Positions 7,321 to 14,958 of a stretch of DNA of 30,079 nt are shown in pieces. This stretch comes from JBEVEP01 sp040512755 (GTDB lineage Bacteria; Pseudomonadota; Alphaproteobacteria; Rhizobiales; Rhizobiaceae): contig JBEVEP010000042.1 of the NCBI GenBank assembly GCA_040512755.1, forward strand, positions 1 to 30,079. The letters run 5' to 3'. The translations under genes and the position numbers were made by a program. The notes under the pieces were generated by a model. The model made no database searches. It was not told where the DNA came from and was given only the letters and a program-made list of their open reading frames with translations. Position 1 is the first letter of the stretch. The number at the start of each line of letters is the position of its first letter.

Positions 7321-7755
7321 ATGGCCCTAAACCTTGTAAAGCTCTGCGTCGGCTGCGACAGCGTCGAGGATCTGGAGGAGTGGATCGCATTCCGCCTCGA
7401 TGAGCGGCGGCGCGCCAATGAGCCGGTGGAACAGTGGCACACGACGAGAATGGTTCCGACGCGCAGCGCTGAACTGACCGACGGTGGCTCGCTCTACTGG
7501 GTGATCAAGGGCAATGTTCAGTGCCGGCAGCGGCTTCTCGAAATCCGGCCATTTACGGATGACGAGGGAATTTCTCGCTGCCACCTGGTGCTTGACCCAA
7601 GTGTGGTGCGTACGGGATGGCAGCCCCGACGAGCCTTCCAGGGTTGGCGCTATCTGAAGGCTGGTGACGCACCAGCCGACCTCGGCAGCCGGTCAGGCTT
7701 GGCCGAAATGCCACCGAAACTGCGCAAGGAACTGGCGGAACTCGGGCTCCTGTGA
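7321..7755 (+). CDS. DUF1489 family protein
   Basis: The product has 144 residues and matches the alphaproteobacterial DUF1489 family as I remember it: an ALNLVKLCVGCDSVEDLEEW start, TRMVPTR, SLYWVIKGNVQCRQ in the middle and GWRYL near the end. The frame is open from 7234, but the family begins at MALNLVKLCVG, so ATG 7321 is used; the ribosome site is weak. It has no signal peptide or membrane segment. The function of the family is not established. It lies between sdaA and the VWA gene on the same strand, and there is no reason to link it functionally to either. Confidence 0.8.
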   Translation: MALNLVKLCVGCDSVEDLEEWIAFRLDERRRANEPVEQWHTTRMVPTRSAELTDGGSLYWVIKGNVQCRQRLLEIRPFTDDEGISRCHLVLDPSVVRTGWQPRRAFQGWRYLKAGDAPADLGSRSGLAEMPPKLRKELAELGLL

Positions 7756-7911
7756 GCGGCTGCGCCGTGGTTGCGCTGGAGTCGCGACCGAACTGGTTTC
7801 AAATGTGGTGCGTTCGAACGTTGGTAGATGGCGACTGAGCTATGCCGGCCCACATCGTTCGCAACTCGGACGGGCTTGCAAGGACCGTCACGACGCCACA
7901 TGTTGTTTGCG

Positions 7912-8649
7912 ATGAGCGAAAAATCACCGCCCGCACCGTTGGGGAGCAAGAACGCACCGGCAAAGCCGAAATCCGGTGCGACAGAGATTGATGCGTTCAT
8001 ACGTCAGGCCCGCGCGATGGCGCCCCAAGGCGGCAAGGGTTCGGGCCGTCTGATCCTCGCGCTTGACGCCACGATGAGCCGCCAGCCCACCTGGGACCTT
8101 GCATGCAAGCTGCAGGCCGAGATGTTCGATGCGGTTGGCAAGTCTGGATCGCTCAATGTCCAACTGGTCTATTTTCGCGGCTTCGGTGAATGCCGCGCGT
8201 CCAAATTCGTCAGCAATACGAGCGCGCTGAAGGACCTGATGGTCCGCATAGACTGCCGCGGGGGAAATACGCAGATCGGAAAGGTGTTCTCTCATGCTCT
8301 GAAGGAGACGGCGAGGGAGAAGGTGAATGCCGTCGTCTTCATTGGCGACGCGATGGAGGAACAGATCGACGACCTGGCCGAGAAGGCAGGAAATCTCGGA
8401 CTGCATGGTGTGCCACTGTTTATTTTCCAGGAAGGAAAGAGCGGTCCTGTCGAAACGGCGTTCAAGGAATTTGCGCGTTTGTCGAGCGGCGCGTGGTTCC
8501 GGTTTGACCACAGTGCGGCCGCAACCCTTGCGCGGCTTCTCTCTGCCGTGGCCGTTTTCGCCACCGGGGGGCTGCCGGCCCTGGAGGCGCGCGGCCGTCC
8601 CGAAGACCTGACGATGATCGAACACCTCAGGAGCGGCAAGACCGGATGA
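7912..8649 (+). CDS. VWA (von Willebrand A) domain protein
   Basis: The product has 245 residues. After a Pro/Lys-rich start, a VWA/Rossmann fold runs from about residue 44: LILALDATMSRQPTW carries a MIDAS-like D-x-T-x-S (Asp52, Thr54, Ser56), GGNTQIGKVFSHAL supplies the threonine loop, and VNAVVFIGDAMEE the third aspartate. Such domains bind a metal and mediate protein-protein contacts. No signal peptide or membrane helix is seen, so it is cytoplasmic. ATG 7912 is taken; ATG 7900, four codons earlier, has AAGGA upstream at 15 bases and is an alternative. Its stop overlaps the start of the J-domain gene, so the two are translationally coupled and probably act together. The partner and substrate are unknown. 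Confidence 0.8.
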   Translation: MSEKSPPAPLGSKNAPAKPKSGATEIDAFIRQARAMAPQGGKGSGRLILALDATMSRQPTWDLACKLQAEMFDAVGKSGSLNVQLVYFRGFGECRASKFVSNTSALKDLMVRIDCRGGNTQIGKVFSHALKETAREKVNAVVFIGDAMEEQIDDLAEKAGNLGLHGVPLFIFQEGKSGPVETAFKEFARLSSGAWFRFDHSAAATLARLLSAVAVFATGGLPALEARGRPEDLTMIEHLRSGKTG

Positions 8650-9341
8650 CGGTAGTATTCTACATTCTTGTCGGTCTGCTGGTCGTCTTCATCGTCGTCA
8701 CAGCCTTTCTCAGGACGAACCCGGCAAGGCTGGCGGAGACTGTGCGTGTCGCCGGCCCCCTCATTCTTGCGATCCTGGGATTGGGGCTTGCCGTTACGGG
8801 CAGGGCAGGACTGGGCGGAATGCTGCTATCCGGTGCGCTTGCCTGGTATTCATCGAACAGAATATACCGCGGTTCCCGAAAGACGCCCGGCAAGCGTTCG
8901 ACGGTGAGGACCGCTGCGCTGGAAATGGAACTCGATCACGACAGCGGCGCGCTGGAGGGGCTGGTTCTTGCAGGCCGCTATGAAGGCCGGACGCTTGGCA
9001 CGATGGCGCAGCAGGAGTTGCTGGGTCTCCTCGCGGAGCTTTCGACCGACTCCGAGAGCCGTCAGTTACTTGAGGCTTATCTTGACAGCAGATTTCCCGC
9101 ATGGCGCGAAGACACGAAGCCGAACGACGGCCACCGGCAAAGCGTTCCGCCAGGCACGGGCGCCATGACTAAGGAGGAGGCCTACAAGATCCTTGGTCTT
9201 GAAACGGGAGCCACCGCGGCGGAGGTCCGCAAGGCGCATCGACGCCTGATGCAGCGCCTGCACCCCGACCTCGGAGGCACTTCCTTCCTTGCGGCGAGGA
9301 TTAACGAAGCCAAGGACGTCCTTCTCTCCAATCACAATTGA
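8646..9341 (+). CDS. Membrane-anchored J-domain (DnaJ-like) protein
   Basis: The product has 231 residues. Two hydrophobic segments lie at about residues 3-22 (VVFYILVGLLVVFIVVTAF) and 33-60. A middle region carries an acidic helical repeat (LEMELDHDSGALEGLVLAGRY is at its start). The last 58 residues form a J-domain with EEAYKILGLETGA, KAHRRLMQ and the catalytic His-Pro-Asp at 206-208. The C-terminal placement and truncated helix IV resemble Pam18/Tim14-type J-proteins, which stimulate Hsp70 at a membrane. The ATG shares ATGA with the stop region of the VWA gene. It is therefore a probable inner-membrane cochaperone working with the VWA protein. It ends 50 bases before the convergent carboxypeptidase gene. 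Confidence 0.85.
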   Translation: MTVVFYILVGLLVVFIVVTAFLRTNPARLAETVRVAGPLILAILGLGLAVTGRAGLGGMLLSGALAWYSSNRIYRGSRKTPGKRSTVRTAALEMELDHDSGALEGLVLAGRYEGRTLGTMAQQELLGLLAELSTDSESRQLLEAYLDSRFPAWREDTKPNDGHRQSVPPGTGAMTKEEAYKILGLETGATAAEVRKAHRRLMQRLHPDLGGTSFLAARINEAKDVLLSNHN

Positions 9342-9391
9342 CTCTCCTTCGACACAACGACAATTCCGGGAGAATTTCTCGGGATGCCTGC

Positions 9392-10795
9392 CTATTGCTC
9401 GACCGCGTAACACGCGATCTTCTTTTTCTTCAGTGCACCACACGCGTCCCAGGCTGCGGTTTTTGATGCAAAGCCGCCGAAGCGCGCGCGGTAGTAAGTG
9501 GTGCCGCCCTTTTCGAAGGGGACGGTGAATGGCGATGCCGATGCCAGGACCTTCGGCGCCTGCTTGCTGGTCTTGGCGAGAGCGCCTTTCGCTTCGCTTT
9601 CGCTCGGGGAGGAGGCGACCTGTATGGCCCAACCCTCCGGCGCGGTGGACGACGTGCTGATCGGATCGACGTCGGTCTTCGGGCGAGGGGTTGGCGCGAT
9701 CTTCGGCTGAGGTTCCTGAGCAGCATAGGCCTGGACAATCGGCGCCGGCGTCTCTTCGGCAGTCTCTTCCTGAGCCGCGATCTGTTGGCTTTCAGCCTCC
9801 AGGATCTCGGTTTCGTCTGTTGCCACGACCACGTCGGTTTCCGGCTTCATCTCGGGGGTTGGCGCCTTGCTCTTCGGCAACATGGCCGAAGCGATCGCCG
9901 CAATCGGCGAGTTGCCTGCCTTGGCGATCAGCGGGCCGCGGCTGCGCGTCGACGCCTTCGGCAAATACTTCTCGATCAGTTCGGCCATCTGCTTGTCGCG
10001 GGCCCCGCCGGAAGCGCCGCCCATAACGACAGCGACCACGCGGCGATCGCCCAGCGCAACGGAGGAGACCAGATTGAAGCCGGACGCCCGCGTATAGCCA
10101 GTCTTGATGCCATCCACGCCCTTGACCCGGCCGAGCAAGCGGTTGTGGTTCGCCATGCGGTGCTTGCCGAAGCTGAAGGAGCGGGCCGAGAAATAGCTGT
10201 AATGTTGCGGAAAGTGCTCGCGCAGCGCCATGCCGAGGGTGGCCAAATCGCGCGCGGTCGAATGCTGGGCGGTGTTGGGTAGACCCGAAGCGTTGCGGAA
10301 AATGGTGCCGGTCATGCCGAGCTGGCGCGCCTTTTGAGTCATCATGCGCGCGAAGCCTTCTTCCGTTCCACCGAAGAATTCGGCGACCGCGGTCGCGACG
10401 TCATTGGCCGACTTGGTGACGAGCGAGTAGATGGCCGTCTCGACCGTGATGGATCCGCCCGCCCGGACCCCGAGCTTGGTCGGAGGCATGGATGCGGCGC
10501 GTGCCGAAAACGGTATGCGCGTTTGCTTGGTGATCTTTCCGGACGAGAGCCCTTCGAAGATAACATACAGGGTCATCATCTTGGTCAGGGACGCCGGATA
10601 GCGCGGCGCATCCGCGTTGGCTGAAAACAGCGTTTTTCCCGTGTTCGCGTCGATCACGACTGCGGCGTATTTCGATGAGGCGGCCGCGGCATTCGCTGTG
10701 GAGACGACACTCATCGTGATCGCTAGCAGACCAGCCAGAAGTGCATTAATCGGAGAAATTGAACGGAGAAAGGAGGTTGCCCGCGCCTGTCGCAC
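9392..10795 (-). CDS. D-alanyl-D-alanine carboxypeptidase (S11) with SPOR domain
   Basis: This penicillin-binding protein trims the terminal D-Ala of peptidoglycan stem peptides in the periplasm. The 467-residue product begins with a signal peptide (hydrophobic INALLAGLLAITMSVV, cut near TANA-AA). The catalytic motifs are S-x-x-K at 69-72 (SLTK), S-x-N at 129-131 (SAN) and KTG at 231-233. After a Pro/Glu-rich linker, residues about 388-467 form a SPOR domain (GWAIQVASS, YYRARFGGF), which binds denuded septal glycan. The frame is open from 11077, but GTG 10795 is preferred: AAAGGA lies 9 bases upstream and the signal peptide starts there. It is divergent from the phasin gene; a GTTACCA/TGGTAAC dyad lies 82 bases upstream of the GTG. 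Confidence 0.92.
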   Translation of the reverse strand: MRQARATSFLRSISPINALLAGLLAITMSVVSTANAAAASSKYAAVVIDANTGKTLFSANADAPRYPASLTKMMTLYVIFEGLSSGKITKQTRIPFSARAASMPPTKLGVRAGGSITVETAIYSLVTKSANDVATAVAEFFGGTEEGFARMMTQKARQLGMTGTIFRNASGLPNTAQHSTARDLATLGMALREHFPQHYSYFSARSFSFGKHRMANHNRLLGRVKGVDGIKTGYTRASGFNLVSSVALGDRRVVAVVMGGASGGARDKQMAELIEKYLPKASTRSRGPLIAKAGNSPIAAIASAMLPKSKAPTPEMKPETDVVVATDETEILEAESQQIAAQEETAEETPAPIVQAYAAQEPQPKIAPTPRPKTDVDPISTSSTAPEGWAIQVASSPSESEAKGALAKTSKQAPKVLASASPFTVPFEKGGTTYYRARFGGFASKTAAWDACGALKKKKIACYAVEQ

Positions 10796-10876
10796 TGTTG
10801 TTTCCTTTGAATTATCCTTGCATGGAGAGGCGGCAAAGGTTCCTGCCTCGTATCGAAGGGAGCGTAGGCCAACAGC

Positions 10877-10899
10877 GTTACCAATCCGTTTATGGTAAC
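10877..10899. promoter_or_regulatory. Dyad in the carboxypeptidase-phasin divergent region
   Basis: GTTACCA (10877-10883) and TGGTAAC (10893-10899) are perfect inverted repeats separated by 9 bases. The site is 82 bases upstream of the carboxypeptidase GTG, a normal place for an operator. No regulator can be named. Confidence 0.35.
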
Positions 10900-11005
10900 C
10901 GGAACGTTCACCATTTCCTTCGGCCTTTATCGTCAAGTGATCGGAATCGGGCGCTCTGCGGCCCGAAATCGCCCGGTGACGGTGCTGGTTCACATTGACT
11001 TTTTG

Positions 11006-11035
11006 TGCGATGCACAATACCCAAGCTGCATTGCA
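11006..11035. promoter_or_regulatory. Paired TGC-N3-GCA sites, probable PhaR operator
   Basis: TGC-GAT-GCA (11006-11014) and TGC-ATT-GCA (11027-11035) are each followed by CAATA, and the two 14-bp repeats are exactly 21 bases apart, two helical turns. A TTGACT hexamer lies at 10995-11000. Known: alphaproteobacterial PhaR repressors bind TGC-rich sites of the CTGC-N3/4-GCAG kind upstream of phasin genes. The sites lie 43-72 bases upstream of the phasin ATG. Assignment to PhaR is inference from pattern and target gene. Confidence 0.55.
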
Positions 11036-11077
11036 CAATAGCGTGCGGGCCATCCCCGTATGGAAAGGGACATGCAC

Positions 11078-11407
11078 ATGACACAGACATTCGAAGACGC
11101 CGGGAAGATCGGCAAGGAATTCGTCGACAACGGCCTGAAGAGCTTCGCCTCCCTGTCGAAGGGTGTGCAGGCGATCGCCGTCGAGGCGACCGAGTACACG
11201 AAGAAGTCGTTTGAAGCCGGCAGCGCGGCGCTCGAGAAGCTTGCCGCAGCCAAGACGCTTGAGAAGGCGATCGAGGTCCAGACCGACTATGCAAAGCAGG
11301 CCTATGAGGGCTTCGTCGCGCAGGCCACCAAAGTTGGTGAGCTCTATGCCGAGGTTGCCAAGGAAGCCTACAAGCCGTTCGAGTCGCTGGTCGCCAAGGC
11401 GAAGTAA
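11078..11407 (+). CDS. Phasin family protein
   Basis: The product has 109 residues and is almost wholly amphipathic helix, rich in Ala, Lys and Glu (KKSFEAGSAALEKLAAAKTLEKA is at its centre), with the phasin_2 hallmark EVQTDYAKQAYEGFVAQATKV... KEAYKPFE. Phasins coat polyhydroxyalkanoate granules and limit their coalescence in the cytoplasm. Three in-frame ATGs exist at 11060, 11072 and 11078; only 11078 has GGAAAGG at a proper distance. It is monocistronic: paired TGC-N3-GCA sites lie upstream and a strong terminator at 11451 follows. No PHA synthase or depolymerase is in the window. Some rhizobial proteins of this family are not granule-bound, so the role is likely but not certain. Confidence 0.88.
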   Translation: MTQTFEDAGKIGKEFVDNGLKSFASLSKGVQAIAVEATEYTKKSFEAGSAALEKLAAAKTLEKAIEVQTDYAKQAYEGFVAQATKVGELYAEVAKEAYKPFESLVAKAK

Positions 11408-11450
11408 CCCGCTGACAGTTTCAGTTTGCGGGTCATGCGGTCCGCATCAG

Positions 11451-11481
11451 AACCCGGTTGCCTACGGCAGCCGGGTTTTTT
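11451..11481 (+). terminator. Rho-independent terminator after the phasin gene
   Basis: AACCCGGTTGCC (11451-11462) pairs with GGCAGCCGGGTT (11466-11477) through one G-T pair, with the three-base loop TAC, and is followed by four more T (11478-11481). It is the strongest terminator in the window. Confidence 0.88.
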
Positions 11482-11548
11482 CATGCTCCTTTGGAAGCAG
11501 TCGCATTCACGATTGCGCCAAATCGCCGCCGTTTGCTCCCGGGCCATA

Positions 11549-11576
11549 TTGTCAGCGCGGAAGAAGGTCTTACAAT
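11549..11576 (+). promoter_or_regulatory. Sigma-70-type promoter for clpS-clpA
   Basis: TTGTCA (11549-11554) and TACAAT (11571-11576) are separated by 16 bases. Both hexamers are close to consensus. Transcription would start near 11583, giving a leader of about 70 bases before the clpS ATG. Confidence 0.6.
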
Positions 11577-11653
11577 CTGATAGTGAGCACCTACATGTCG
11601 CATCCTGAGAGGCTGTGACGAGTAGAGAATACGTGACTATCGGTGGGGATGCC

Positions 11654-12004
11654 ATGCGCAGCGGCGCGGCACGGATGCAAAACGGTGACGGGAATGGCCA
11701 AGGCCCCGGCCGCGGCACCGCCGTCATTACGCGCACCAAGCCAAAGACCAAGAAGCCGAGTCTCTACCGCGTTCTCATCCTCAACGACGACTACACGCCG
11801 ATGGAGTTCGTCGTCCATGTTCTGGAACGGTTTTTCCAGAAGGATCGCGAAGCCGCGACTCGCATCATGCTTCATGTCCATAACCACGGAGTAGGCGAGT
11901 GCGGGGTCTATACATTCGAAGTGGCCGAGACCAAAGTGTCCCAGGTGATGGATTTCGCCCGTCAGCACCAGCATCCGCTGCAATGCGTGATGGAGAAGAA
12001 GTGA
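11654..12004 (+). CDS. clpS: ATP-dependent Clp protease adaptor ClpS
   Basis: The product has 116 residues. ClpS delivers N-degron substrates to ClpA. The core from about residue 37 is diagnostic: LYRVLILNDDYTPMEFVVHVL, with the NDDYTPMEFV N-degron pocket, then HVHNHGVGECGVY and a C-terminal ESxxHPL-like end (RQHQHPLQCVMEKK). The first 35 residues are a flexible Gly/Arg/Lys-rich tail that in known ClpS enters the ClpA pore. ATG 11654 follows GGTGGGGA; GTG 11615 would add 13 residues and ATG 11675 would remove seven. clpA starts 7 bases after the stop. A good promoter lies at 11549-11576. Confidence 0.95.
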   Translation: MRSGAARMQNGDGNGQGPGRGTAVITRTKPKTKKPSLYRVLILNDDYTPMEFVVHVLERFFQKDREAATRIMLHVHNHGVGECGVYTFEVAETKVSQVMDFARQHQHPLQCVMEKK

Positions 12005-12010
12005 GGTAAA

Positions 12011-14485
12011 ATGCCGGCTTTCTCGCAAGGCCTCGAAAAGGCGCTTCATCAGGCACTAACGCTCGCCAATGAACGCCACCATGAATATGCGACGCTCGAG
12101 CATCTGCTGCTTGCGCTGATAGATGACAGCGATGCGGCCGCCGTGATGCGCGCATGCAATGTCGATCTCGACGAACTCAAACAGACCGTACTGACCTATA
12201 TCGACACGGAACTGGACAATCTCGTTACCGGCTATGACGAGGACTCAAAACCAACCGCTGGCTTCCAGCGCGTCATTCAGCGCGCGGTGATTCATGTCCA
12301 GTCGTCCGGACGGGAAGAAGTTTCCGGGGCCAACGTGCTCGTCGCCATATTTGCCGAGCGCGAGAGCCACGCCGCCTATTTCCTGCAGGAACAGCAGATG
12401 ACCCGCTACGACGCGGTCAACTATATTTCGCACGGCATAGCCAAGCGGCCCGGCGCCAGCGAGACTCGCGCACCGCGCGGCGCGGAGGATGATCAGTCCG
12501 GCCCTTCGGGAGGCGATTCCGCAGAAGAGGGTGGAAAGAAGAAACAGCAGCAGGATGCGCTGACTGCCTATTGCGTGGATCTCAACAAGAAGGCGAAGGC
12601 AGGGCGGATCGATCCGCTGATTGGCCGTGAGGCAGAGATCAGCCGTACGATCCAGGTGCTTTGCCGCCGCTCCAAGAACAACCCGCTTTATGTCGGCGAC
12701 CCTGGCGTGGGCAAGACGGCGATCGCCGAGGGCCTTGCCAAGCGCATCGTCGAAGGCGATGTGCCAGAAGTGCTCGCCGGGGCGACCATCTTCACGCTCG
12801 ACATGGGGACGCTGCTTGCCGGCACGCGCTATCGCGGCGACTTCGAGGAGCGGCTGAAGCAGGTCGTTAAGGAACTGGAGGAATATCCGGGCGCGATCCT
12901 GTTTATCGACGAGATCCATACGGTGATCGGCGCCGGCGCGACGTCGGGCGGGGCGATGGATGCGTCCAATCTTCTCAAGCCGGCGCTCTCGTCGGGTGTG
13001 ATCCGGTGTATCGGTTCAACCACTTACAAGGAGTTCCGCCAGTTCTTCGAGAAGGATCGCGCCCTGGTGCGGCGCTTCCAGAAGATCGACGTGAACGAGC
13101 CTACGGTTGACGATGCGATCGCCATCATGAGGGGGCTGAAACCATATTTCGAGGATTTCCACAAGGTCCGCTACACCAACGATGCCATCAAGGCGGCTGT
13201 GGAGCTGTCCGCGCGCTACATCAACGACCGCAAGCTGCCGGACAAGGCGATCGACGTGATCGACGAGACCGGTGCCTCGCAAATGCTGCTGCCCGAGCCG
13301 AAGCGCAAGAAGACGATCAGCGTCAAGGAAATCGAGGCCACCGTGGCGACTATGGCGCGCATTCCGCCGAAAACCGTCTCGGCGGATGACGAGAAGGTGC
13401 TGGCCAATCTCGAGGATGAGCTGAAGCGCGTGGTCTATGGCCAGGATACGGCCATTTCAGCACTCGCCTCGTCCATCAAGCTGGCGCGAGCCGGACTGCG
13501 TGAGCCGGAAAAGCCGATTGGGTCTTATCTGTTCTCCGGTCCGACCGGCGTCGGCAAGACCGAAGTCGCCAAGCAACTGGCGGCGTCGCTTGGTGTCGAG
13601 CTTCTGCGTTTCGACATGTCGGAATATATGGAGCGCCATACGGTATCGCGTCTTATCGGCGCGCCTCCTGGCTATGTGGGCTTCGACCAGGGCGGGTTGC
13701 TGACCGACGGTGTTGACCAGCATCCGCACTGCGTGCTGCTGTTGGATGAGGTCGAGAAGGCGCATCCCGATCTGTTCAACATCCTGTTGCAGGTCATGGA
13801 TCACGGGAAGCTCACCGATCATAACGGCAAGCAGATCGACTTCCGGAACGTCATACTGATCATGACGACCAACGCAGGCGCCCAGGATATGGCGCGAGCC
13901 GCCATCGGCTTCGGATCCTCGAAGCGGGAAGGCGACGACATGGAGGCGATCAACCGCCTGTTCTCGCCCGAATTCCGCAACCGGCTCGACGCGATTATTC
14001 CGTTCGGTTCGCTGCCGGTCCCGGTCGTGCATCAGGTGGTCCAGAAGTTCGTTATGCAGCTCGAGGCACAACTTTCAGAGCGCGGCGTCACGTTCGACCT
14101 GTCGCCCGACGCGATCGCCTGGCTGGCCGAAAAGGGTTATGACGAACGCATGGGCGCGCGTCCGCTCGGGCGCGTCATCCAGGAGCACATCAAGAAGCCG
14201 CTGGCGGAAGAGGTGCTGTTCGGCAAGCTCCGCAAAGGCGGGACGGTCAAGGTGACCGTGGAGAAAGGGGAATCCGGGGAAACAGGTCTCAAGCTGCAAT
14301 CGCTTGCGGACGAGGTTCCGGTGAAGCCGAAGAAGGAAGAGCCAAGAAGGGACTCTGCGCCGAGGAAGCCATCATCGCGGAAGGCCGCGGCCAAAAAACC
14401 GGCTGCTCAAAGTTCCCGGGATGGGTCCGGCAGCAAGGATGGGGGCAAGCGCAGCCTCGTTCCGCAACTGCCTCGCAAGAACTGA
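12011..14485 (+). CDS. clpA: ATP-dependent Clp protease ATP-binding subunit ClpA
   Basis: The product has 824 residues. ClpA is the AAA+ unfoldase that feeds ClpP. In order: the double Clp-N repeat (1-145), a Gln/Lys-rich hinge, AAA1 with Walker A GDPGVGKT (229-236) and Walker B ending D300-E301, and AAA2 with Walker A GPTGVGKT (510-517) and Walker B ending D579-E580. There is no ClpB-type coiled-coil middle domain. The ClpP-docking loop IGF is at 632-634. The D2-small domain (RMGARPLGRVIQEHIKKPLAEE) follows. Length exceeds the roughly 760 residues of E. coli ClpA because of a Lys/Arg/Ser/Pro-rich tail after about residue 770. AGGTAA precedes the ATG, 7 bases after clpS. A GC-rich hairpin follows at 14491. 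Confidence 0.97.
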   Translation: MPAFSQGLEKALHQALTLANERHHEYATLEHLLLALIDDSDAAAVMRACNVDLDELKQTVLTYIDTELDNLVTGYDEDSKPTAGFQRVIQRAVIHVQSSGREEVSGANVLVAIFAERESHAAYFLQEQQMTRYDAVNYISHGIAKRPGASETRAPRGAEDDQSGPSGGDSAEEGGKKKQQQDALTAYCVDLNKKAKAGRIDPLIGREAEISRTIQVLCRRSKNNPLYVGDPGVGKTAIAEGLAKRIVEGDVPEVLAGATIFTLDMGTLLAGTRYRGDFEERLKQVVKELEEYPGAILFIDEIHTVIGAGATSGGAMDASNLLKPALSSGVIRCIGSTTYKEFRQFFEKDRALVRRFQKIDVNEPTVDDAIAIMRGLKPYFEDFHKVRYTNDAIKAAVELSARYINDRKLPDKAIDVIDETGASQMLLPEPKRKKTISVKEIEATVATMARIPPKTVSADDEKVLANLEDELKRVVYGQDTAISALASSIKLARAGLREPEKPIGSYLFSGPTGVGKTEVAKQLAASLGVELLRFDMSEYMERHTVSRLIGAPPGYVGFDQGGLLTDGVDQHPHCVLLLDEVEKAHPDLFNILLQVMDHGKLTDHNGKQIDFRNVILIMTTNAGAQDMARAAIGFGSSKREGDDMEAINRLFSPEFRNRLDAIIPFGSLPVPVVHQVVQKFVMQLEAQLSERGVTFDLSPDAIAWLAEKGYDERMGARPLGRVIQEHIKKPLAEEVLFGKLRKGGTVKVTVEKGESGETGLKLQSLADEVPVKPKKEEPRRDSAPRKPSSRKAAAKKPAAQSSRDGSGSKDGGKRSLVPQLPRKN

Positions 14486-14490
14486 CACAG

Positions 14491-14525
14491 CAAGGCGCAG
14501 TTTCGAACTAGAAACCTGCGCCTTG
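14491..14525 (+). terminator. Strong hairpin after clpA, probable terminator
   Basis: CAAGGCGCAG (14491-14500) pairs with CTGCGCCTTG (14516-14525); the stem continues with TTTC/GAAA after one bulged C (14515), with the loop GAACTA. There is no T-tract after it, so it may protect the 3' end or work with Rho rather than act alone. Confidence 0.5.
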
Positions 14526-14799
14526 CGCCACGCCCCTCGGACGCACGAGACGTCTTATCTTATTGGGTGCGGGCTCACTGTAGTCGGTGCCGGTCCGATT
14601 GGCTGCGGGCGGGCCTGCCGTAGGCCGCATGTGCGGCTCTGAAGTCGGCTCGTCCATCCGTCTTGCAGTCCGCGCTCTTCACTGATCCCGTACAATTATC
14701 AGCAAAAACAATAGTTTATAGTGAAGTTCTAACAGAGGGCCATTCAGCTCCGGGACAACCGAACCCCGATTTCAGAATCAGACCTTGCGTGAGCTTCCG
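14526..14799. other. Gap between clpA hairpin and repeat
   Basis: I see no gene here. The short open frames lack ribosome sites and family resemblance. An A/T-rich patch at 14696-14722 could hold a promoter, but no pair of hexamers is convincing. Confidence 0.4.
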
Positions 14800-14896
14800 G
14801 CGCATTGTCCCAAAATCCGACATCTGCTTTTGGCCGCGCTGCAATACAGCATCGGCCCGGAAAGTGCGAACCGGTTTTCGGATGAATCTGATGCGC
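14800..14896. repeat. Rhizobial-type intergenic palindromic repeat
   Basis: The unit is bounded by GCGCAT at 14800 and ATGCGC ending at 14896. It has inner segments CCCAAAATCCG on the left and AACCGGTTTTCGG on the right that pair imperfectly. The phrase GGAAAGTGCGAACCGGTTTT resembles a repeat that is scattered in intergenic DNA of many Rhizobiales. Copy number in this genome cannot be seen from one window. Confidence 0.45.
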
Positions 14897-14915
14897 AAGC
14901 AGGCTTGTAGTACGT

Positions 14916-14957
14916 CGCCCGATTCCGGATTCGGGCGGCTTGCTCTAAGCTGCCGCC
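14916..14957 (+). promoter_or_regulatory. Two mutually exclusive hairpins abutting the azlC start
   Basis: CGCCCGA (14916-14922) can pair with TCGGGCG (14931-14937). GGCGGC (14934-14939) can instead pair with GCCGCC (14952-14957), one base before the ATG. The middle strand is shared, so the two stems cannot coexist. No Shine-Dalgarno is visible. The second stem would bury the initiation region. It could equally be a DNA palindrome read by a regulator; the 22 bases 14916-14937 are nearly self-complementary. Confidence 0.35.
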
Positions 14958-14958
14958 G

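Noticed and set aside
9342..9391. Terminator between the J-domain and carboxypeptidase genes
   Set aside because: Only a 4-bp GAGA/TCTC stem is visible, with no T-tract; not supportable.
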